From an uncultured Piscinibacter sp. (GTDB taxonomy: Bacteria; Pseudomonadota; Gammaproteobacteria; Burkholderiales; Burkholderiaceae_C): a DNA stretch of 64,000 nucleotides. Positions 57,798 to 64,000 of the stretch are shown in pieces. Numbering within the stretch: the first letter of the stretch is position 1; every line of letters starts with the position of its first letter. The notes under the pieces are model-generated. The model was not told where the DNA came from. It ran no database searches and saw nothing but the letters and a program-made list of their open reading frames with translations. The translations under genes were made by a program, and so were the position numbers. The stretch is taken from positions 434,001-498,000 of the forward strand of contig NZ_CALFYO010000020.1 in the NCBI RefSeq assembly GCF_937952055.1, in the 5' to 3' direction.

Positions 57798-59645
57798 ATG
57801 AACACCGCGTTGAAGCTGCCAACACATCCGCCGCAGTCCGGGCGCACGCTGGCGTCGAGTCCGGCGACACCCTCCGCGCCGGCCTTGGCCAGTGCCTCCC
57901 TTGAACTGCGCAACGTCAGCAAGAGCTATGGAAGCGGTGCGAGCCGCGTCTGCGTGCTCGAGGGGCTGAACCTGCGCGTCGATCAAGGCGAGTTCGTCGC
58001 CATCGTCGGCTTCTCCGGGAGCGGGAAGACCACGCTGGTCAGCCTGCTGGCCGGTCTGATCAGCGCCGACAGCGGCGGCGTCCTGAAGGACGGTCAACCG
58101 ATCACGGAGCCCGGCCCGGATCGAGGGATCGTGTTCCAGAACTACTCGCTGATGCCATGGCTGAGCGTTCGCCAGAACGTGGCATTGGCGGTCGACCGCG
58201 TCTTTGCCCAGGACAGTGCTGCGCAGCGCGCCGAACGCGTCAAGCGGTACGTCGCCATGGTCGGCCTGAGTCCGGCCATCGACAAGATGCCTGCCCAGCT
58301 CTCCGGCGGCATGCGCCAGCGGGTGTCGGTGGCTCGCGCCCTGGCCACCGACCCTGACGTGCTGTTGCTCGATGAGCCGCTGTCCGCCCTGGATGCGTTG
58401 ACGCGCGCCAACCTGCAGGACGAGATCGTCAAGATCTGGAGCGAAGACAGGAAGACGGTGCTGATGATCACCAACGACGTCGATGAGGCGTTGATGGTGG
58501 CTGACCGCATCATCCCGCTCGACATCGGGCCGCGCGCCAGGCTGGGCCCCTCTTTCCTGGTCGACGTGGCCAGACCGCGTGATCGCCGAGAGATGAACCA
58601 CGACCGGCGCTTCCAGGAGCTTCGCGGTGAAATCACGCAGTACCTGATCGGCATGGCGCACCAGCGCCAGGCCATGCAGGGAGCGAAGGTCTTCCAGCTG
58701 CCTCAGCTGACACCCAAGGCGAGCTCCGCCGCCCCCACGCGCAGCGTGGCCTCGCTCATGGGCCTTCGGCACGCAGACGTCGTCGAGCGCATCGAGTCGG
58801 AGCTTCGTGCCGTGCCAGCCCAGTCGCCGCTGAATCCTGCGGCAGCTGCGGCCAGGTCCGGCGACGACCGCTATGTCGAGTTCTCCCGCCTGGTCAAGGT
58901 GTACCCGACGCCGAAAGGCCCGCAGACCGTCGTCGACGGCTTCGACCTGAAGATGCGCAAGGGGGAGTTCATCTCGATCATCGGCCACTCCGGTTGCGGC
59001 AAGTCGACCGTTCTGTCGATGGTGGCAGGCCTGACGGGCATCACCGAAGGCGTCATCGTCCTTGACGGACGCGAAGTGATGGATGCCGGTCCGGACCGGG
59101 GCCTGGTGTTTCAGGCGCCGAGCCTGGTGCCCTGGTTGAGTGCGCACGACAACGTCATGCTCGGGGTCGAGCGTGTCTTTCCGCACGCCTCGCCCGGCGA
59201 ACGGGAGGACACGGTGGGCTACTACCTCAACCGCGTCGGGCTCGGCAGTTCGATGGACAAGAAGGCCTCGGAATTGTCCAACGGCATGAAGCAGCGCGTC
59301 GGGATCGCACGGGCGTTCGCGCTCAATCCCAAGCTGCTGCTGCTGGACGAGCCCTTCGGCATGCTGGATTCGCTGACGCGATGGGAACTTCAGGAGGTAC
59401 TGATGGAGGTTTGGTCGCGCAGCCAGGTCACCGCCATCATGGTCACTCACGACGTGGACGAAGCCATCCTCCTGGCCGACCGCGTGGTGATGATGAGCAA
59501 CGGCCCTCGCGCCAAGATCGGGCGCGTCATGGATGTGCCGCTGCAACGTCCTCGCACTCGCGAGGGGCTTCTCAACCACGCGCGGTACTACGAGCTGCGC
59601 GAGGAACTGATCGGCTTCCTGGAGGACTGCGGCCGCCAGCATTGA
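57798..59645 (+). CDS. nrtC: Nitrate ABC transporter ATPase with two fused nucleotide-binding domains
   Basis: 615 residues. Two complete ABC domains sit in one chain: the first has GFSGSGKT (71-78), LSGGMRQR and [11 protein letters not shown]; the second has GHSGCGKS (396-403), ELSNGMKQR and [12 protein letters not shown] linker of about 90 residues joins them. Cyanobacterial NrtC has one ATPase fused to a NrtA-like regulatory domain, with NrtD separate; here both ATPases are joined and no NrtA-like domain is present. The nitrate-sensing part may be supplied by the separate NasS-like protein. Confidence 0.9.
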   Translation: MNTALKLPTHPPQSGRTLASSPATPSAPALASASLELRNVSKSYGSGASRVCVLEGLNLRVDQGEFVAIVGFSGSGKTTLVSLLAGLISADSGGVLKDGQPITEPGPDRGIVFQNYSLMPWLSVRQNVALAVDRVFAQDSAAQRAERVKRYVAMVGLSPAIDKMPAQLSGGMRQRVSVARALATDPDVLLLDEPLSALDALTRANLQDEIVKIWSEDRKTVLMITNDVDEALMVADRIIPLDIGPRARLGPSFLVDVARPRDRREMNHDRRFQELRGEITQYLIGMAHQRQAMQGAKVFQLPQLTPKASSAAPTRSVASLMGLRHADVVERIESELRAVPAQSPLNPAAAAARSGDDRYVEFSRLVKVYPTPKGPQTVVDGFDLKMRKGEFISIIGHSGCGKSTVLSMVAGLTGITEGVIVLDGREVMDAGPDRGLVFQAPSLVPWLSAHDNVMLGVERVFPHASPGEREDTVGYYLNRVGLGSSMDKKASELSNGMKQRVGIARAFALNPKLLLLDEPFGMLDSLTRWELQEVLMEVWSRSQVTAIMVTHDVDEAILLADRVVMMSNGPRAKIGRVMDVPLQRPRTREGLLNHARYYELREELIGFLEDCGRQH

Positions 59646-59743
59646 AATCGCCGGCCTGCCGGCACGCCACTTGCTTGTGAAGCTGTGACGGGTGGCAGAG
59701 CACCTGTCGCTGTCTCCTCAGCAGGGCATGTCCCTTTGAAGAT

Positions 59744-59776
59744 GCCTCAGGCCTTCCCGGCCTGGGGCACTTTTTT
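59744..59776 (+). terminator. Intrinsic terminator after the nitrate uptake operon
   Basis: GCCTCAGGCC and GGCCTGGGGC pair with one mismatch around a five-base loop, followed by CAC and six T residues. It lies about 100 bp after the ATPase gene and ends at the convergent ferredoxin stop. The gap 59646-59743 shows nothing else. Confidence 0.8.
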
Positions 59777-60114
59777 CAGTGCTTTTCCTTGGCGTGATTG
59801 ATCGAGTACTTCGGAATCTCGATCGTGACGTCCTTGTTCGACAGGATGGCCTGGCAGGACAGCCGCGAGGTGGGCTCCAGGCCCCAGGCTCGGTCGAGAA
59901 GGTCTTCCTCGCTCTCGTCCATCTCGCCCAGCGACTCGAAACCCTCGCGCACCACCACGTGGCAGGTGGTGCATGCGCAACTCATCTCGCAGGCGTGCTC
60001 GATCTCGACGTCGTTGTCGAGCATGGCCTCGCACAGCGAAGTACCGGCCGGCGCCGTGATCTCGGCGCCTTCGGGGCAGTAATCGGGGTGCGGCAGGATG
60101 CGGATGACGGGCAT
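59776..60114 (-). CDS. fdx: ISC-type 2Fe-2S ferredoxin
   Basis: 112 residues. Cluster ligands are Cys42, 48, 51 and 87 (HACEMSCACTTC and RLSCQAI); Cys46 is the extra conserved residue of the Isc ferredoxins. It donates electrons during cluster assembly on IscU. It is the last gene of the operon in the window, two bases after hscA. Confidence 0.96.
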   Translation of the reverse strand: MPVIRILPHPDYCPEGAEITAPAGTSLCEAMLDNDVEIEHACEMSCACTTCHVVVREGFESLGEMDESEEDLLDRAWGLEPTSRLSCQAILSNKDVTIEIPKYSINHAKEKH

Positions 60115-60116
60115 GC

Positions 60117-61973
<1,857 letters not shown>

Positions 61974-61977
61974 GGCG

Positions 61978-62496
61978 CTATTGTCCCAGCGCCTCGAGGC
62001 GTCGATCGACGTCCAGCGCAAAGCGCTCGACGAACATGAGGGCTCTCACCTGCTCTGCCGCCGAAGCCGCATCTTGCTGTTCGTCCAGCGTGTGCTGCAG
62101 TCGCGCGATGGCGTCACGCCGATGTGCGTCCACCTGCTCGGCCAGCGCCTCGACCTCCTCGATGCTGCGCGCCTCGTCGAGGGCTTCGCGCCACTCCATC
62201 TGCTGCATCAGGAAGGCGCCGGGCATGGCGGTGTTGTTCTCGGCGTCGATCGGCTGGCCGGACAACCCGCACAGGTAGGCGGCGCGCTTGAGCGGGTCCT
62301 TCAGGCGCTGGTAGGCCTCGTTGACGCGCACCGCCCACTGCACCGCGACACGCTGGGCCGACGCGCCTTCCGCGGCGAAGCGGTCGGGATGCACCTCGGC
62401 CTGCAGAGTGCGCCAGCGCGCGTCGAGTTCGGCACGGTCCTGCGCGAAGCGTTGCGGCACGCCGAACAGTTCGAAGTCGTTGGCATCCAGCTTCAT
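61978..62496 (-). CDS. hscB: Fe-S assembly co-chaperone HscB (J-domain)
   Basis: 172 residues. The J-domain contains HPD (EVHPDRF, near residue 36) and the C-terminal helical bundle binds IscU. It stimulates HscA. The start overlaps the stop of the preceding acetyltransferase gene (ATGA), so that gene is translated together with it. Confidence 0.96.
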   Translation of the reverse strand: MKLDANDFELFGVPQRFAQDRAELDARWRTLQAEVHPDRFAAEGASAQRVAVQWAVRVNEAYQRLKDPLKRAAYLCGLSGQPIDAENNTAMPGAFLMQQMEWREALDEARSIEEVEALAEQVDAHRRDAIARLQHTLDEQQDAASAAEQVRALMFVERFALDVDRRLEALGQ

Positions 62497-62984
62497 GCGA
62501 GTCTCTTCTCGTAGAACAGGCTGGTACCGTTGTCCTCGTAGCCACCGAAGGGTGCACGTCGCACGTAGCCGCAGCGCTCGTACAGGCGCAGTGCCTCCGG
62601 CTGGGCGTCGCCGGTCTCCAGCAGAGCCAGCTCGAGGCCTCGGCGCTTCAGTCCGTCCTCGAGTTCGGCAAGCAGTTGCTCGCCGAGGCGCTGTCCGCGA
62701 CAGGCCGGTCTCACGTACATGCGCTTGATCTCGCCGTACGGGTGGCCCTGCGTCGCCGCCTCGCCCGGCATCCGCCGCGCCGCGCCGCAGCCGACCGCGC
62801 GGCCCGCATGCCGTGCGACGAGGAAACTGACTTCGGGGGCGAGCAGCGCCTCGACGTCGAGGATGTGGTTGTGCTCGGGCGCGTAGAGGCCGCCGAGGTA
62901 GACGTCGAGTTCGGCCAACAGCGCGCGCACCTCCGCCTGGTCGGGGCTCTCGGCGCGCAGTGTGAAGACGGTGGCAACGGTCAT
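62493..62984 (-). CDS. GNAT-family N-acetyltransferase inside the isc operon
   Basis: 163 residues. The acetyl-CoA-binding motif is IKRMYVRPACRGQRLGEQLL, and the tail GYxxRxxF-like CGYVRRAPFGGYEDNGTSLF is family-typical. The acceptor is unknown. It lies between iscA (51-bp gap) and hscB (four-base overlap), an unusual position. A link to Fe-S assembly is possible by context only; it may simply have been inserted there. Confidence 0.88.
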   Translation of the reverse strand: MTVATVFTLRAESPDQAEVRALLAELDVYLGGLYAPEHNHILDVEALLAPEVSFLVARHAGRAVGCGAARRMPGEAATQGHPYGEIKRMYVRPACRGQRLGEQLLAELEDGLKRRGLELALLETGDAQPEALRLYERCGYVRRAPFGGYEDNGTSLFYEKRLA

Positions 62985-63035
62985 CGAAAGAAAAAGCGCG
63001 GCTCCGGGCCGCGCCTTCGGGTCATCGGCAGTCGG

Positions 63036-63359
63036 TCAGACGCGGAACGACTCGCCGCAGCCGCAGCGGTCTTTCTCGCGCGGGTTATGGAACTTGAAGC
63101 CCTCGTTCAGCCCCTCGCGCACGAAGTCGAGTTCGGTGCCGTCGATGTAGGGCAGGCTCTTCGGGTCGACCAGCACCTTGACGCCATGGCCTTCGAAGAC
63201 GACGTCCTCGGGCGCGAACTCGTCGGCGTACTCGAGCTTGTAGGCCAGGCCCGAGCAGCCCGTGGTCTTCACGCCCAGGCGCACGCCGACGCCCTTGCCC
63301 CGCTTGGCCAGGTAGCGCGTGACATGGCGGGCTGCTGCTTCGGTCAGGGTGACTGCCAT
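63036..63359 (-). CDS. iscA: Iron-sulfur carrier protein IscA
   Basis: 107 residues. The three cluster Cys residues are Cys35, Cys99 and Cys101 (TTGCSG and CGCGESF). IscA is an A-type carrier that passes clusters to target proteins. It lies 11 bp after iscU. Confidence 0.97.
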   Translation of the reverse strand: MAVTLTEAAARHVTRYLAKRGKGVGVRLGVKTTGCSGLAYKLEYADEFAPEDVVFEGHGVKVLVDPKSLPYIDGTELDFVREGLNEGFKFHNPREKDRCGCGESFRV

Positions 63360-63370
63360 GGTCGCTGGGT

Positions 63371-63763
63371 TCACTGTGTCTGGCCGGTCTTGGCCTTGTA
63401 GTCGTTGACCGCCGCCTTGATCGCATCCTCGGCGAGGATGGAGCAGTGGATCTTCACCGGCGGCAGCGCCAGTTCTTCGGCGATCTGGGTGTTCTTGATC
63501 GTCAGCGCCTCGTCGAGCGACTTGCCCTTGACCCATTCTGTGACCAGCGAGCTCGACGCGATCGCCGAGCCGCAGCCGTAGGTCTTGAACTTCGCGTCCT
63601 CGATCAGGCCGGTGACCGGGTTGACCTTGATCTGCAGCTTCATCACGTCGCCGCAGGCCGGGGCGCCGACCATGCCGGTGCCCACGGTGTCGTCACTCTT
63701 CTCAAATGAACCGACGTTGCGCGGATGCTCGTAGTGCTCGATAACCTTCTCGCTGTATGCCAT
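63371..63763 (-). CDS. iscU: Fe-S cluster assembly scaffold IscU
   Basis: 130 residues. The three cluster Cys are Cys37, Cys63 and Cys106, with the Asp of GAPACGDVM, and LPPVKIHCS contains the HscA recognition motif. It is the scaffold on which clusters are built with sulfur from IscS. Twenty-one bases separate it from iscS. Confidence 0.98.
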   Translation of the reverse strand: MAYSEKVIEHYEHPRNVGSFEKSDDTVGTGMVGAPACGDVMKLQIKVNPVTGLIEDAKFKTYGCGSAIASSSLVTEWVKGKSLDEALTIKNTQIAEELALPPVKIHCSILAEDAIKAAVNDYKAKTGQTQ

Positions 63764-63784
63764 GGTGGTGCTCCAACAACTCGT

Positions 63785-64000
63785 TCAATGTGCCGTCCAC
63801 TGGATGGCACTGATGTCCACGCCGTCCTGGTACATCTCCCACAGCGGGGAGAGCTCGCGCAGTTTTGCCACGCGGTCTTTCAGGGTGCTGACCACGTAGT
63901 CGATCTCCTCTTCCGTCGTGAACCGGCCGATCGTCATGCGCAGGCTCGAGTGCGCCAGTTCGTCGGAACGCCCCAGTGCGCGCAGCACGTAGCTCGGCTC
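63785..64000 (-). CDS. iscS: Cysteine desulfurase IscS, C-terminal fragment
   Basis: The last 71 residues only; the gene continues past the right edge. The fragment begins [21 protein letters not shown] and ends SAIQWTAH, typical of the IscS C-terminus that docks IscU. The catalytic Cys loop and PLP Lys lie outside the window. Neighbouring iscU confirms the identity. Confidence 0.95.
   Translation of the reverse strand, partial: EPSYVLRALGRSDELAHSSLRMTIGRFTTEEEIDYVVSTLKDRVAKLRELSPLWEMYQDGVDISAIQWTAH

Overview
This window looks like a chromosomal segment from a high-GC betaproteobacterium of the order Burkholderiales, probably near the Rubrivivax/Leptothrix/Methylibium group. The evidence is a cysteine-nucleophile intracellular PHB depolymerase, a contiguous nuoA-N operon preceded by secG, tpiA and tRNA-Leu, and an isc operon of proteobacterial type. 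Nothing in it looks like a prophage, insertion sequence or CRISPR array. Genus-level placement is inference only.

Layout. 1-2325 holds the cytochrome c maturation genes ccmABCD and the start of ccmE (minus strand). 2455-4948 holds a cupin, a glutathione S-transferase-like protein and the PHB depolymerase. 4986-9536 is a sugar-acid module: gntK-dctQMP (gluconokinase plus TRAP transporter) divergent from a LacI-family regulator, with a 14-bp palindromic operator at each side. 9551-10469 is a damaged or shifted Cache-domain sensor gene. 10385-14663 is an RND efflux pump and its adaptor. 14792-24395 is mostly housekeeping and metabolism: chorismate synthase, a CBS protein, O-acetylhomoserine sulfhydrylase, an alpha/beta hydrolase, DUF962, a PAS-GGDEF protein, YihY, DUF2069, an FAD-linked oxidase, DUF1178 and NUDIX. 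24406-38882 is the complete 14-gene complex I operon, followed (upstream in transcription) by tRNA-Leu(GAG), secG, tpiA, a quinone oxidoreductase, pnp and rpsO. 44098-47620 holds an aminotransferase, a solute-binding protein and tsaD.

The most unusual part is 47652-52624. It holds a C39-peptidase ABC exporter, an HlyD-type adaptor, and a 56-codon gene at 51066-51236. The small gene encodes a double-glycine leader and a nine-residue core, TTELPKKYW. Next to them is a LuxR-type regulator with no luxI in the window, and lux-box-like palindromes precede both the peptide gene and luxR. This suggests a small exported peptide under LuxR-type control, possibly a peptide signalling circuit in a Gram-negative bacterium.

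52779-59645 is a nitrate uptake region. An ANTAR regulator (NasT-like) is followed by two NtrC-type enhancer sites and a sigma-54 promoter. A short leader then carries an ANTAR-type hexaloop hairpin and an intrinsic terminator. After it come a signal-less NrtA-like protein (NasS-like sensor), a Tat-type NrtA, the permease NrtB, and a single polypeptide with two ATPase domains. The sequence therefore shows two stacked controls, nitrogen status by NtrC/sigma-54 and nitrate/nitrite by NasS-NasT antitermination. No nitrate or nitrite reductase lies in the window.

59776-64000 is the iron-sulfur assembly operon iscS(partial)-iscU-iscA-GNAT-hscB-hscA-fdx on the minus strand, with an acetyltransferase gene inserted between iscA and hscB.
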